Assembly: GCF_000152965.1 (NCBI RefSeq)
Contig: NZ_CH902583.1
Coordinates: 2,824,694-2,888,693, forward strand
DNA: 64,000 bases
From: Roseobacter sp. MED193
GTDB taxonomy: Bacteria; Pseudomonadota; Alphaproteobacteria; Rhodobacterales; Rhodobacteraceae
Reading direction: 5' to 3'
Shown here in pieces: positions 28,730 through 37,894 of the stretch. Positions within the stretch are counted from its first letter, which is position 1. The number at the start of each line of letters is the position of its first letter. A program made the translations under genes and the position numbers. The notes beneath the pieces were generated by a model, which saw nothing but the letters and a program-made list of their open reading frames with translations, was not told the DNA's origin and searched no databases.

Positions 28730-29443
28730 TTATGAGCGTTTCTTGCTCACCAGGGAAGCGGCAACCCAGCCGATCTTGTTGCCAATGCGGGTTCTAAGCT
28801 GCAGCCAGCCAGTGCCGTTGTCTTCGACAATAAGAACCTCATCCCCCGCCAACAGCCGTGCGGTCACCGGATAGATCGTTCCTGGCCCTTGGCGCATATT
28901 GACGCGCGAGGCGCGGATTTCGCGAATGTCGAGATAGCTTTCGGCTGGCGCAACAGGCTGGGCGGGTTCGGCGCCCGCCAGCCCGGTGTTTAGGGCCAAG
29001 CCGCCAGTGCCACCTTGAATGTCTTGGCGGTTACTCATAGCGATGAGACCCCCCTGGATGTGGTCCATATGCAGGAGCCCGGTTTCGGCGCTTGGTGCAA
29101 AGGCGCTGCTGGAGCTTTGCAGGTTTGCTCCAGCAGCGGCAATTTTTTCCAAGGCCACCGTCTGGCGATGGGCAGGATCTGCGCCGGGGCGCGATCCTGC
29201 TGCAGGCTGGGCAGTTGCGGCTGGCTGCAAAACAGGCGCTGGAACCAAAGAGGCAGCGCGAATTTTGGCACTGCGTTGGAATTTGTTGGTCGCAGGGGAC
29301 GTGGTTGCGAGGGGAGCGGAGGTGGTAGAGACTTCAGCCAACTGCTCAGGCGGGCGTTCAGGTGCAACAAAATCAGCCCCGCCGCTTATCTCGTAGAAGC
29401 CCCAGCCCAAGAACGCAAAAGATACAATAGCAAAGCGCGACAT
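28730..29443 (-). CDS. SH3-domain protein with N-terminal anchor
   Basis: 237 residues from the ATG at 29443, which has AGGGGGA upstream on the minus strand; the longer open frame to 29722 lacks such a site. A hydrophobic N terminus (MSRFAIVSFAFLGWGFYEI) suggests a signal or anchor. An Ala/Pro-rich, probably disordered stretch fills about residues 20-165. The C-terminal 65 residues form a bacterial SH3 domain (SRVNMRQGPGTIYPVTARLL, VLIVEDNGTGWLQLRT), often a peptidoglycan-binding module. Likely an envelope protein. Confidence 0.8.
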   Translation of the reverse strand: MSRFAIVSFAFLGWGFYEISGGADFVAPERPPEQLAEVSTTSAPLATTSPATNKFQRSAKIRAASLVPAPVLQPAATAQPAAGSRPGADPAHRQTVALEKIAAAGANLQSSSSAFAPSAETGLLHMDHIQGGLIAMSNRQDIQGGTGGLALNTGLAGAEPAQPVAPAESYLDIREIRASRVNMRQGPGTIYPVTARLLAGDEVLIVEDNGTGWLQLRTRIGNKIGWVAASLVSKKRS

Positions 29444-29760
29444 AGCGCATCCCCCTGAACAATAAATCAATAGCGGCATAAATTGGCGGCACGTCCAAAT
29501 AAGCTGGAACACGGCATTGGACCACTGCGGCAGCACGTAAAGGCCGCCATAGCCTAATCTGATCTCCTTAATATAGTTCGAATCGTTGCAGAGCACAGGG
29601 GAGAGTGCTCGGGCTTCTCCCCCTTTGGGCGCTCTCAGCACAAACCGATTTGCGGGCAGGCGGGTGCAAAGGATGCTGCAAAGGCACCATCTGCTGCAAG
29701 GCGGTGGATAAATATGAACCATCGCTTTACCGCAGCAGGAGGTGGAAGTATCACAAAGGT
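29444..29760. promoter_or_regulatory. Divergent region between the SH3 gene and parC
   Basis: 317 bases holding promoters for two divergent genes. Purine-rich AGGAGGTGG at about 29738-29746 lies just upstream of parC. The stretch gagagtgctcgggcttctcc (29601-29620) has some self-complementarity with gggcgctctc downstream. I see no clear -35/-10 pair and no other gene; open frames crossing this region are extensions of the flanking genes. Confidence 0.3.
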
Positions 29761-32106
29761 ATGAGCGACACCCAAGACGATACCGATGCCCCTATGCCGC
29801 AAAACGGCGAGATTCTGGAACCCCTGCGCCGCGCCATTGGGGAGCGCTACCTCACCTATGCGCTGAGTACCATCATGCACCGGGCCCTGCCTGATGCGCG
29901 CGATGGGTTGAAGCCGGTGCACCGGCGGATCCTTTATGCGATGAATCGGCTGCGGCTCAGCTCGACCGGGGGGTTTTTGAAATCGGCGAAGATTTCGGGC
30001 GATACCATGGGGGATTTTCACCCCCATGGCGATGCCGCGATCTATGATGCCATGGCCCGCCTGGCGCAGGACTTCAACGTCCGCTACCCGCTGGTTGATG
30101 GCCAAGGCAATTTTGGCAATATCGACGGCGACAACCCGGCGGCCTCACGCTACACCGAGGCGCGGATGACCTTCATCGCCGAGGCGATGCTGGAAGGGCT
30201 GAATGAGGATTCGGTAGATTTTCGCGACAACTACGATGGCCGCCTGACAGAGCCTGCGGTACTGCCTGCAACCTTCCCCAATATCCTTGCCAATGGGGCG
30301 GCGGGGATTGCCGTGGGCATGGCGACAAATATTCCGCCCCACAACATTGCGGAGCTGATTGATGCCTGCATCCACCTGATCAAATCGCCAGGCGCGGATG
30401 ATGACACCCTGTTGAAATATGTGCCGGGGCCTGATTTCCCCACGGGTGGCATTATCGTGGAACCCCGCGACAACATCGCCAAGGCCTATCGCACCGGGCG
30501 CGGGTCCTTCCGCCTGCGCTGCACCCATGAAGTCGAAGACCTGGGGCGGGGGCAGTGGCAGATCGTGGTCACCGAGATCCCCTACCAGGTTCAGAAATCC
30601 AAGCTGATCGAAAAGATCGCCGAGCTGATCCAGACCAAGAAGGTGCCGATTCTCGCCGATATCCGCGACGAAAGTGCTGAAGACATCCGCATCGTTCTGG
30701 AACCGAAGTCGAAGAATGTCGACCCGGATGTGTTGATGAACATGATGTTCCGCAACTCCGATCTGGAGCTGCGCTTTAGCCTCAACATGAATGTGCTGAT
30801 CGACGGTGTGACGCCCAAGGTCTGCTCGATGAAGGAAGTGCTGCGCGCCTTCCTCGATCACCGTCGCGACGTGTTGCGGCGCCGGTCTGAATACCGCATG
30901 GGCAAGATTGATCACCGGCTGGAGGTGTTGGATGGTTTTATCATCGCCTTCCTCAATCTGGACCGGGTGATTGATATCATCCGATATGACGAGGATCCAA
31001 AATCTGCTCTGATGCGGGAGAACTGGGGGCTGGATCACCCGCGGGCCTATGAAGAATCAGACTATGTCACCCCAGCACCGGGGGAGGGTGAACTGAGCGA
31101 AGTTCAGGCCGAGGCGATTCTCAACATGCGTCTGCGCTCGTTGCGCCGCCTCGAAGAGGTGGAGCTGACCAAGGAGCGCGACGCCCTACGCGAAGAGCGC
31201 GCTGGGCTGGTGGAGCTGTTGGGATCTGACGATCTGCAATGGAGCAAGATCACCGAACAGCTGCGGGCCACCAAGAAACAGTTTGGCAAAGACTATGTCG
31301 GTGGCGCCCGTCGCTCGCGCTTTGCCGAGGCTGGCGAGGTCGAAGAGGTGCCGCTGGAGGCCATGATCGACCGCGAACCGATTACCGTTGTCTGTAGCCA
31401 GATGGGCTGGATCCGGGCGATGACCGGCCATATCGATCTCAATCGCGAGCTGAAGTTCAAAGATGGCGATGGTGCAAGGTTTATCTTCCATGCGGAAACC
31501 ACTGACCGTTTGCTGGTCTTTGGCAGCAATGGCCGCTTCTACACCGTCAGCGCCGCCAATCTGCCCGGTGGGCGCGGCATGGGGGAGCCGCTGCGCCTGA
31601 TGGTGGATCTGCCCAATGAGGTCGAGATCGTCGACATCCTGATCCACAACCCAGAAGGAAAGCTTCTGGTGGCCTCTTCGGCAGGCAACGGGTTTATCTG
31701 CGCCGAGAAGGACATCGTGGCCCAGACCCGAACCGGCAAGCAGGTGCTGAACGTCAAGGATGACGACCGTGCCCAGATCTGTATTCCGGTGACGGGCGAC
31801 CACGTGGCGATTGTTTCGGAAAACGGCAAATTTCTGGTCTTCTCGGTCGAAGAGATGCCAGAGCTGACCCGCGGCAAGGGCGTGCGGCTGCAAAAATACA
31901 ATATGGCGCGCGGGAAACAGGGCTCGCTTGAGCTCGACGGTGGGCTCAGCGATATCACCACCTTCAACTGGGACGAAGGTATCTCCTGGGAAATGGGCGG
32001 TGGCAAGACCCGCCATGAAACGGACCTCAGCCAGTGGCTGGGCAAACGCGCCGGCATCGGCAAGCGGCCCCCCTATGGCTTCCCACGGAACTACAAATTC
32101 AAATAG
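29761..32106 (+). CDS. parC: DNA topoisomerase IV subunit A
   Basis: 781 residues from the ATG at 29761. ParC is the breakage-reunion subunit that decatenates daughter chromosomes. The catalytic Tyr131 is in NPAASRYTEARMT. The fingerprint GDFHPHGDAAIYDAMARLAQ spans about 84-103. The E. coli ParC quinolone residues Ser80 and Glu84 correspond to Ala and Asp here. ParC rather than GyrA is favoured by the start (EPLRRAIGERYLTYALSTIMHRALPD, broken over the region 19-44) and by a shorter C-terminal pinwheel. parE is not nearby. A terminator follows. Confidence 0.95.
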   Translation: MSDTQDDTDAPMPQNGEILEPLRRAIGERYLTYALSTIMHRALPDARDGLKPVHRRILYAMNRLRLSSTGGFLKSAKISGDTMGDFHPHGDAAIYDAMARLAQDFNVRYPLVDGQGNFGNIDGDNPAASRYTEARMTFIAEAMLEGLNEDSVDFRDNYDGRLTEPAVLPATFPNILANGAAGIAVGMATNIPPHNIAELIDACIHLIKSPGADDDTLLKYVPGPDFPTGGIIVEPRDNIAKAYRTGRGSFRLRCTHEVEDLGRGQWQIVVTEIPYQVQKSKLIEKIAELIQTKKVPILADIRDESAEDIRIVLEPKSKNVDPDVLMNMMFRNSDLELRFSLNMNVLIDGVTPKVCSMKEVLRAFLDHRRDVLRRRSEYRMGKIDHRLEVLDGFIIAFLNLDRVIDIIRYDEDPKSALMRENWGLDHPRAYEESDYVTPAPGEGELSEVQAEAILNMRLRSLRRLEEVELTKERDALREERAGLVELLGSDDLQWSKITEQLRATKKQFGKDYVGGARRSRFAEAGEVEEVPLEAMIDREPITVVCSQMGWIRAMTGHIDLNRELKFKDGDGARFIFHAETTDRLLVFGSNGRFYTVSAANLPGGRGMGEPLRLMVDLPNEVEIVDILIHNPEGKLLVASSAGNGFICAEKDIVAQTRTGKQVLNVKDDDRAQICIPVTGDHVAIVSENGKFLVFSVEEMPELTRGKGVRLQKYNMARGKQGSLELDGGLSDITTFNWDEGISWEMGGGKTRHETDLSQWLGKRAGIGKRPPYGFPRNYKFK

Positions 32107-32156
32107 TGGGACGTTTTTCGCCTATGATCTGTGACCCTTAGGCCACCGAAATTGTC

Positions 32157-32193
32157 AGAGCCGCCCCATCCGGTTTACCGATTGGGCGGCTCT
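32157..32193 (+). terminator. Terminator after parC
   Basis: Ten-base-pair stem agagccgccc / gggcggctct with a 17-base loop, followed by GGTTTAT. The T tract is short, so efficiency is uncertain. Confidence 0.7.
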
Positions 32194-32246
32194 GGTTTAT
32201 CTGACGCTAGACCAAAACCCATAGTTGTTACCCGATGAGGCCTTTG

Positions 32247-32867
32247 ATGATCCGAATTCTTGCTCTTTTGGCCTCGATGGTCCTGCTGGCGGCCTGCGAA
32301 GAAACCCAGTTGAACGAGGCCAAAGAGGACCTTGGCGATTTCAACATGCGGGTCTCGTTCGTCTATACCGACAAGGCGCTGCAATGGCCGCTGTCACGGG
32401 CTGCCGAAACGTCTGAATGGAACGAGCCCATTGAGCGCGCCCTGGAGGCGCGGCTGGGGCGCTACAATGGCTCCGGCAAATATGATGTGGCTATCACGCT
32501 GGAAGGCTTCTTGCTGGCCACTGGCGGCATCCCGGTCCTGATGAACCCCAAAAGCGCTGCTGTGGTGAATGTCTTTGTCTATGATGTGAACACCAAGACC
32601 TACCTGCTCAAAGAGCATCAAATGAAAATATTTGAAGACACCACTGGCGAGAGCGCCATTATCGGATCGGGCTACAGCCGCACCAAGGCAGAGCAAATCG
32701 ATGGGCTCGCCCTGAAAATTGTTGATGGGCTGGAAGAATACATGGCCGAGCAACGTGTTGAAAAAGGCTGGTTTGGCGGGGCGCAACCCGCTGATGACAG
32801 CGCCAGCGCCGCAGCCCCGTCCACCCAGCCTGAACCTCGTCCTGTGGCCGAGGATGTTGCAGAGTAA
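32247..32867 (+). CDS. Hypothetical lipoprotein upstream of tuf
   Basis: 206 residues from the ATG at 32247, which has GAGG six bases upstream; an in-frame ATG at 32235 is possible. A lipoprotein signal ends in VLLAAC, so the mature protein should be lipid-anchored at the inner or outer membrane. The mature part has a mixed alpha/beta look (VAITLEGFLLATGGIPVLM, VNVFVYDVNTKTYLLKEHQMKIFED) and a Pro/Ala/Ser-rich tail. I do not recognise a domain. It sits where fusA would lie in a standard str operon. Confidence 0.7.
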   Translation: MIRILALLASMVLLAACEETQLNEAKEDLGDFNMRVSFVYTDKALQWPLSRAAETSEWNEPIERALEARLGRYNGSGKYDVAITLEGFLLATGGIPVLMNPKSAAVVNVFVYDVNTKTYLLKEHQMKIFEDTTGESAIIGSGYSRTKAEQIDGLALKIVDGLEEYMAEQRVEKGWFGGAQPADDSASAAAPSTQPEPRPVAEDVAE

Positions 32868-33010
32868 AAACAAGCTGCGGGAAGATGGCTAAAAGCTGCC
32901 TGATCAAACAGGTACGGGTTGATTTTCCTCTCCAAACCAAATATGCGGCGCGCGCAGAGGAAATCTTTGGGTCGGTTGTCGGCCCTCTCTTTCAAAAGGG
33001 CGCCTAAAGA

Positions 33011-34186
33011 ATGGCTAAGGAAAAGTTTGAACGTAATAAGCCGCACGTCAACATCGGCACCATCGGCCACGTTGACCACGGTAAAACCACTCTGACCGCA
33101 GCGATCACCAAATACTTTGGTGACTTCAAAGCCTACGACCAGATCGACGGCGCACCAGAAGAAAAAGCGCGCGGCATCACCATCTCGACTGCTCACGTTG
33201 AGTATGAAACCGAGACCCGCCACTACGCGCACGTCGACTGCCCCGGCCACGCTGACTATGTGAAAAACATGATCACCGGTGCGGCGCAGATGGATGGCGC
33301 CATCCTGGTTGTGAACGCGGCTGACGGCCCTATGCCTCAGACTCGTGAGCACATCCTGCTGGGTCGCCAGGTTGGCATCCCTTACATGGTTGTCTTCATG
33401 AACAAAGTTGACCAGGTCGACGACGAAGAGCTGCTCGAGCTGGTTGAAATGGAAATCCGTGAGCTGCTGTCCTCCTATGAGTACCCTGGCGACGATATTC
33501 CAATCATCGCAGGTTCCGCTCTGGCGGCGATGGAAGGCACCACCCCTGAAATCGGCGAAGAGAAAATCAAAGAGCTGATGGCAGCGGTTGACGAGTATAT
33601 CCCCACGCCTGCGCGTGCGGTTGACCAGCCCTTCCTGATGCCTGTTGAAGACGTGTTCTCGATCTCTGGTCGTGGTACCGTTGTGACTGGCCGTGTTGAG
33701 CGTGGCGTGATCAATGTTGGTGACAGCATTGAAATCGTTGGCATCAAAGACACTCAGACCACCACCTGTACCGGTGTTGAAATGTTCCGCAAGCTGCTGG
33801 ATCGCGGTGAAGCTGGCGACAACATCGGCGCCCTGCTGCGCGGCATCGACCGTGAAGCTGTTGAGCGTGGCCAGGTTCTGTGCGCACCTAAGTCGGTTCA
33901 GCCTCACACCAAGTTCGAAGCTGAAGCCTATATCCTGACCAAGGATGAAGGTGGCCGTCACACGCCGTTCTTCGCGAACTACCGTCCACAGTTCTACTTC
34001 CGGACCACAGATGTCACCGGCACCGTTACTCTGCCCGAGGGCACCGAGATGGTTATGCCAGGCGACAACCTGAAGTTCGACGTTGAACTGATCGCCCCGA
34101 TCGCGATGGAAAACGGTCTGCGCTTTGCGATCCGCGAAGGCGGCCGCACCGTTGGCGCCGGCGTCGTTTCCAAAATCACCGAGTGA
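33011..34186 (+). CDS. tuf: Elongation factor Tu
   Basis: 391 residues, the normal alphaproteobacterial length. EF-Tu brings aminoacyl-tRNA to the ribosome as its GTP complex. G1 GHVDHGKT (residues 19-26), switch [28 protein letters not shown] and SALAAMEG are intact, as are domains II ([18 protein letters not shown]) and III. Codon use is very biased (CTG, GGC, AAA), as in highly expressed genes. No rpsL, rpsG or fusA precedes it, so the str operon is split or this is a second tuf copy. Confidence 0.98.
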   Translation: MAKEKFERNKPHVNIGTIGHVDHGKTTLTAAITKYFGDFKAYDQIDGAPEEKARGITISTAHVEYETETRHYAHVDCPGHADYVKNMITGAAQMDGAILVVNAADGPMPQTREHILLGRQVGIPYMVVFMNKVDQVDDEELLELVEMEIRELLSSYEYPGDDIPIIAGSALAAMEGTTPEIGEEKIKELMAAVDEYIPTPARAVDQPFLMPVEDVFSISGRGTVVTGRVERGVINVGDSIEIVGIKDTQTTTCTGVEMFRKLLDRGEAGDNIGALLRGIDREAVERGQVLCAPKSVQPHTKFEAEAYILTKDEGGRHTPFFANYRPQFYFRTTDVTGTVTLPEGTEMVMPGDNLKFDVELIAPIAMENGLRFAIREGGRTVGAGVVSKITE

Positions 34187-34205
34187 TTTTGAAACAGCGG
34201 TGACA

Positions 34206-34286
34206 GGTGATCTTCCCCAGCGGGGGAAATCACCGAGAGCCACACCGGTGAAAAGAAAGAAAGGGCGTCCCTAGGGGCGCCCTTTT
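34206..34286 (+). terminator. Double hairpin terminator after tuf
   Basis: Two hairpins follow the stop codon. The first, 34206-34234, pairs ggtgat with atcacc and ttcccc with gggggaa. The second, 34262-34286, pairs agggcg with cgccct around taggg and is followed by five Ts, the actual intrinsic terminator. Confidence 0.8.
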
Positions 34287-34325
34287 TCTGTGCAGGGTAG
34301 GGAATTTGCGAGGCTCTGCCTCGCG

Positions 34326-34352
34326 CTCCGGAATATTTGGGGAAAGATGATG
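34326..34352 (+). repeat. Dispersed intergenic element, copy 2
   Basis: ctccggaatatttggggaaagatgatg, given here as its halves ctccggaatatttgg and ggaaagatgatg. It follows a perfect 7-bp hairpin gcgaggc / gcctcgc at 34308-34324. It matches copy 3 at 59991-60023 at most positions. Confidence 0.55.
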
Positions 34353-34580
34353 GGGGAGGGGGCGCTGGCTATAGCCCTGTTGCTGGCTATAGCCCTGTTA
34401 ATGTCAATGCTGCCTTTGGTTTTTGGCGCAAAGCAATCAATCCCTTATTGGAGGCTTTTTCATTTTCCCAAAAATGCCGAGGGGCAGCGCCTCGAACTGC
34501 TGACAGAAGAACGACGCATCAAACAGCAAGAAAAGGCTTCATTCTCATTTGAAGTGAGTGGTCGGCGTGAAAAACTATGA
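34347..34580 (+). CDS. Possible small membrane protein
   Basis: An open frame of 77 codons begins at the ATG at 34347, which has GGGGAAAG upstream; the frame is also open back to 34290. It starts with a hydrophobic segment (residues about 5-28) made partly by an 18-base tandem duplication (ALAIALLLAIALL). The rest is polar and basic, with a charged run LLTEERRIKQQEK. The start overlaps a dispersed repeat, which weakens the case. I do not recognise the sequence; it may be spurious. Confidence 0.35.
   Translation: MMGEGALAIALLLAIALLMSMLPLVFGAKQSIPYWRLFHFPKNAEGQRLELLTEERRIKQQEKASFSFEVSGRREKL
34364..34399 (+). repeat. Perfect 18-bp tandem duplication
   Basis: gctggctatagccctgtt occurs twice in direct succession (34364-34381, 34382-34399). 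The unit is a multiple of three, so the frame of the possible small membrane protein is kept and its hydrophobic segment is lengthened by six residues. Confidence 0.9.
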
Positions 34581-34850
34581 GGCGCTGCGGATGTGCTTGG
34601 GTTTGAAAAGGTAGCTGTGTGGTTCCCTCCTCTATTGGTTTTGCAAACAATGAAGGTTTCAAGGGTCTTTAGTAGTGTTGCGAAATGGGCACGGGCGGTA
34701 GAGCGCGCGCCTGCATGGATTGAGGTGCCATTTTAGTGTGCAGGAAAAACGCGTAGGCACACCCAGTATTCAGACAAACACCTGCGTTCGTTAGACAATA
34801 CACGCGATTACAATGGTCGATTTTGATCGATATAATTTCTAAGGGAAAAT

Positions 34851-35456
34851 ATGACTAAGAAAACTATTGCCGCTTTGGCCCTTATTGCTGTTTCCGCAAC
34901 ACCAGCCGTATCGGCCGAAAACTATTTTGGTTTCGCGATTGAGGGCATGTCGGCGGAATCAACAACGACCGGAAGTGTAAGTGGACATGTCTCGAAGGCG
35001 GTCGTTCCAGGTGTCTCGGTTATTGTGGGCCGTACCTATGAAACTGGGAACTTCTTTTGGGGTATTGAAGGCAGTGCCACAATGAACTTTGGTAAGGACT
35101 TCGATAACAACGGCACTCGCTGCTCCACCAGCGCTAGCGGCCCATATGTGTGTGACCAAACAGCAGCGGTTCGGGTTTACGGGGTTATCGGCAAGGAGTT
35201 TGATGGTTTCGATCTCTACGGTAAATTGGGGTACGGCGCGGCTTTTGGTGATTTTGCGACAAACACCAACACTCAGGCTAGCGGCTCGATAAGAGGCGCT
35301 ACTGTGGCTGTGGGTGCTGCTCGTGAGGTCGAAAAGTTCGGAAAAATCTTTGCCGAAGTGATCTATGATGACTTTCGGTCCTCCCACCAGCCCGGCGGCT
35401 TTGACAGCAACTACAAATCTGTAGGGCTCCGCGTGGGCTTGATGAAGCCGTTCTGA
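34851..35456 (+). CDS. Outer-membrane beta-barrel-like protein
   Basis: 201 residues with a signal peptide (cleavage after about residue 22, AVSA-EN) and AAGGGA upstream of the ATG. The mature part alternates polar and apolar residues in strands with Gly/Asn/Thr turns (VSVIVGRTYETGNFFWGIEGS, FDLYGKLGYGAAFG, FAEVIYDDFR). It ends in Phe (LMKPF), the usual last residue of a barrel recognised by the BAM complex. Two Cys (RCSTS, YVCDQ) could form a loop disulfide. About eight strands fit this length. Lower GC than neighbours. Function unknown. Confidence 0.7.
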   Translation: MTKKTIAALALIAVSATPAVSAENYFGFAIEGMSAESTTTGSVSGHVSKAVVPGVSVIVGRTYETGNFFWGIEGSATMNFGKDFDNNGTRCSTSASGPYVCDQTAAVRVYGVIGKEFDGFDLYGKLGYGAAFGDFATNTNTQASGSIRGATVAVGAAREVEKFGKIFAEVIYDDFRSSHQPGGFDSNYKSVGLRVGLMKPF

Positions 35457-35471
35457 TTTTCAAAAGTGTAG

Positions 35472-35503
35472 CCAGGGCCCCTTGTCTCGGGGGGCCTGGT
35501 TTT
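35472..35503 (+). terminator. Terminator after the barrel protein gene
   Basis: Stem ccagggcccc / ggggggcctgg with a short loop (tgtctc region), followed by TTTTATT. Confidence 0.8.
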
Positions 35504-35579
35504 ATTGGTTAAGAGATCCATCTAAGGGCTACCTTAAAAGCCCGTCTTTCTTTTTTCTTCCAGCATGGCGATGTCTCTT

Positions 35580-35654
35580 GCCTGACTCGCTATTCAGGCG
35601 TATAGGGCGCTAGTTCGCTTCGTGCGAATGAAGGCGGGGTGATTCCCGCCTTTT
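35580..35654 (+). promoter_or_regulatory. Structured leader upstream of rpsJ: three hairpins, the last terminator-like
   Basis: Three hairpins in a row: gcctga/tcaggc (35580-35599), ttcgc/gcgaa (35614-35628) and aaggcggg/cccgcctt (35631-35652), the last with TTTT after it. The terminator-like hairpin ends about 70 bases before the rpsJ start with no gene between, so it is a candidate attenuator of the S10 operon, perhaps sensed by a ribosomal protein such as L4. The inference rests on structure only. Confidence 0.45.
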
Positions 35655-35724
35655 GGGTTCGATGAGGGTAAGCGGTGGTCGCTGCCCCTCCTCTCAACCT
35701 TCACGCCTAGATAAAGGCTGACTA

Positions 35725-36039
35725 ATGCAAAGCCAAAATATCCGTATTCGGCTCAAGGCATTTGACTATCGTGTACTGGACGCCAGCACACAAGAGATCG
35801 TCAACACTGCCAAGCGGACCGGCGCGACTGTTCGCGGCCCGATCCCACTGCCAAACAAGATCGAGAAATTCACTGTTCTGCGTGGTCCCCACGTTGACAA
35901 GAAATCTCGTGACCAGTTCGAGATCCGTACGCACAAGCGTATGCTCGACATCGTTGATCCGACCCCCCAGACCGTGGACGCGCTTATGAAGCTCGACCTG
36001 GCCGCTGGTGTGGACGTCGAGATCAAGCTGCAATCTTAA
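35725..36039 (+). CDS. rpsJ: 30S ribosomal protein S10
   Basis: 104 residues, [19 protein letters not shown] at the N terminus and the S10 signature [21 protein letters not shown]-like stretch near residue 37. S10 lies in the head of the 30S subunit and, as NusE, also takes part in transcription antitermination. First gene of the S10 cluster, preceded by a structured leader and followed by rplC after 18 bases. Confidence 0.97.
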   Translation: MQSQNIRIRLKAFDYRVLDASTQEIVNTAKRTGATVRGPIPLPNKIEKFTVLRGPHVDKKSRDQFEIRTHKRMLDIVDPTPQTVDALMKLDLAAGVDVEIKLQS

Positions 36040-36057
36040 GATCGGAGGGTATAGATA

Positions 36058-36768
36058 ATGCGCTCTGGTATTATTGCAAAAAAAGTCGGCATGACCCGTC
36101 TGTTCATGGAAGATGGTCAGCAGATCCCTGTGACCGTTCTTCACCTGGACGGCCTGCAGGTCGTGTCTCAGCGTACCGATGACAAAGACGGCTACACAGC
36201 TGTTCAGCTCGGTGCGGGTTCCGCCAAAGCAAAACGCACATCCAAAGCGATGCGCGGTCACTTTGCGGCCTCCAAAGTAGAGCCTAAGCGTAAGCTCGTG
36301 GAATTCCGCGTGCCTGCCGATGCTCTCATCGAAGTTGGCGCCGAAATCTCGGCCGAGCACTTCCTGGAAGGTCAAAAAGTTGACGTGACCGGTACTTCGA
36401 TCGGTAAAGGTTTTGCCGGTGCGATGAAGCGCTGGAACTTTGGTGGTCTGCGCGCGACACACGGTGTTTCGATTTCGCACCGTTCGCACGGTTCCACCGG
36501 CCAGTGTCAGGATCCCGGTAAGGTTTTCAAAGGCAAGAAGATGGCTGGTCACATGGGCGCTGCCCGCGTTACCACACAGAACCTGGAAGTCGTCAAAACT
36601 GACGCCGACCGTGGTCTGGTCTTCATCAAAGGCGCCGTACCTGGTCCGAAATCCGGCTGGGTTACCGTCAAGGATGCCGTGAAGAAGAAAGCTCCTGAAG
36701 GTCTTCCCTTCCCAGCTGGTATCAAAGCCGCTGCGAGCGAAGCCCCTGCGGAAGGTGGTGAAGCATGA
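36058..36768 (+). CDS. rplC: 50S ribosomal protein L3
   Basis: 236 residues with GGAGGG upstream. Starts [16 protein letters not shown]; the L3 signature is near [18 protein letters not shown] and [10 protein letters not shown], including the Gln that is methylated in other bacteria. L3 is an early assembly protein near the peptidyl transferase centre. An alphaproteobacterial Ala/Glu/Pro-rich C-terminal tail is present. The stop overlaps the rplD start (ATGA). Confidence 0.97.
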   Translation: MRSGIIAKKVGMTRLFMEDGQQIPVTVLHLDGLQVVSQRTDDKDGYTAVQLGAGSAKAKRTSKAMRGHFAASKVEPKRKLVEFRVPADALIEVGAEISAEHFLEGQKVDVTGTSIGKGFAGAMKRWNFGGLRATHGVSISHRSHGSTGQCQDPGKVFKGKKMAGHMGAARVTTQNLEVVKTDADRGLVFIKGAVPGPKSGWVTVKDAVKKKAPEGLPFPAGIKAAASEAPAEGGEA

Positions 36769-37382
36769 AACTTGATGTGATGAATCTCGACGGCAGCAAA
36801 GCTGGCGACATCGAGCTGAACGCTGACCTCTTTGGTCTGGAGCCACGTGCGGACATTCTGCACCGTGTGGTCCGCTGGCAGCGTAACAACGCACAGGCCG
36901 GTACCCACAAGGTAAAGACCCGTTCGGAAGTCAAATACTCGACCAAGAAGATCTACCGTCAGAAAGGCACCGGCGGCGCACGTCACGGCGCACGTTCTGC
37001 TCCGATCTTCCGCGGTGGTGGTATCTACAAAGGCCCCGTTGTGCGTTCGCACGGCCACGAGCTGACCAAAAAGTTCCGCAAGCTGGGTCTGCGTCACGCA
37101 CTCTCCGCTAAGGCAAAAGCCGGCGAACTGGTGGTGATCTCTGACGCCGCTGCCGAAGGCAAAACCGGTGCTCTGGCCAAACAGGTTGCAAACCTGGGCT
37201 GGAAACGCGCGCTGGTCATCGACGGTGCCGAAGTAAACGAAGGCTTCCTGAAAGCCTCGCGCAACATTGAAGGTCTGGATATCCTGCCAACAATGGGTGC
37301 AAACGTTTACGACATCCTGAAGCGTGACACCCTGGTTATCACCAAGGCTGGTCTCGAAGCACTGGAGGCTCGTTTGAAATGA
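36765..37382 (+). CDS. rplD: 50S ribosomal protein L4
   Basis: 205 residues. The loop segment [21 protein letters not shown] lines the peptide exit tunnel. L4 is also the autogenous regulator of the S10 operon in enterobacteria; whether that holds here is unknown, though a hairpin leader precedes rpsJ. Overlaps rplC at its start and rplW at its end, both by four bases. Confidence 0.97.
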   Translation: MKLDVMNLDGSKAGDIELNADLFGLEPRADILHRVVRWQRNNAQAGTHKVKTRSEVKYSTKKIYRQKGTGGARHGARSAPIFRGGGIYKGPVVRSHGHELTKKFRKLGLRHALSAKAKAGELVVISDAAAEGKTGALAKQVANLGWKRALVIDGAEVNEGFLKASRNIEGLDILPTMGANVYDILKRDTLVITKAGLEALEARLK

Positions 37383-37675
37383 ACGCTAAAGCAGAACACT
37401 ACGATGTGATCCGCAAGCCGATCATCACCGAGAAAACCACCATGGCATCCGAAAACGGTGCGGTTGTTTTTGAAGTTGCGATCGACAGCAACAAACCCCA
37501 GATCAAAGAAGCTGTTGAAAGCCTCTTTGGTGTGAAAGTGAAGGCGGTCAACACCACCATCACCAAGGGTAAGCAAAAGCGGTTCCGCGGCCAGATTGGC
37601 CGTCGCAAAGACGTGAAAAAAGCCTATGTGACGCTCGAAGAGGGCAACACAATCGACGTGTCCACCGGACTCTGA
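37379..37675 (+). CDS. rplW: 50S ribosomal protein L23
   Basis: 98 residues, [18 protein letters not shown] at the N terminus and [31 protein letters not shown] in the core (region 55-85). L23 lies at the tunnel exit and docks trigger factor and SRP. In most bacteria rplB follows directly; here a strong terminator, a lipoprotein gene and a 353-base gap intervene. Confidence 0.97.
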   Translation: MNAKAEHYDVIRKPIITEKTTMASENGAVVFEVAIDSNKPQIKEAVESLFGVKVKAVNTTITKGKQKRFRGQIGRRKDVKKAYVTLEEGNTIDVSTGL

Positions 37676-37701
37676 GACTGAGGTTTTTGACCTGACGAGA
37701 G

Positions 37702-37731
37702 AGGCCCTCGCTGCGAAGCGGGGGCCTTTTT
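37702..37731 (+). terminator. Strong terminator after rplW
   Basis: Stem aggccc / gggcct extended by cgc/gcg inside, followed by five Ts. It would end the rpsJ-rplC-rplD-rplW transcript before rplB. Confidence 0.85.
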
Positions 37732-37894
37732 CATTGTTACGGTGTCTTTGGTAGGGTCCGGTATAGCGTACTGTGCGGCTGTCCCATGGTCTGCGATGAT
37801 TGCGTGTGTAATTAGCGTATAAGGCGAAGGTACCACCAAGACACTTTGTTACTGTACTTGCGCGCAGGCCTTTAAGACAGGACAGGATACGGTA

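Noticed and set aside
32868-33010. tRNA gene just upstream of tuf, as seen in other bacteria
   Set aside because: No cloverleaf with a GTTCRA-type T loop could be found there.
32672-34243. 523-codon minus-strand frame opposite tuf
   Set aside because: Mirror of the strongly biased tuf codon use; EF-Tu is unmistakable.
34808-34836. TATAAT at 34831-34836 as -10 of a promoter for the barrel protein gene
   Set aside because: The start codon is only about 15 bases further, so a start site there would leave too short a leader to contain the visible AAGGGA ribosome-binding site; no good -35 hexamer.
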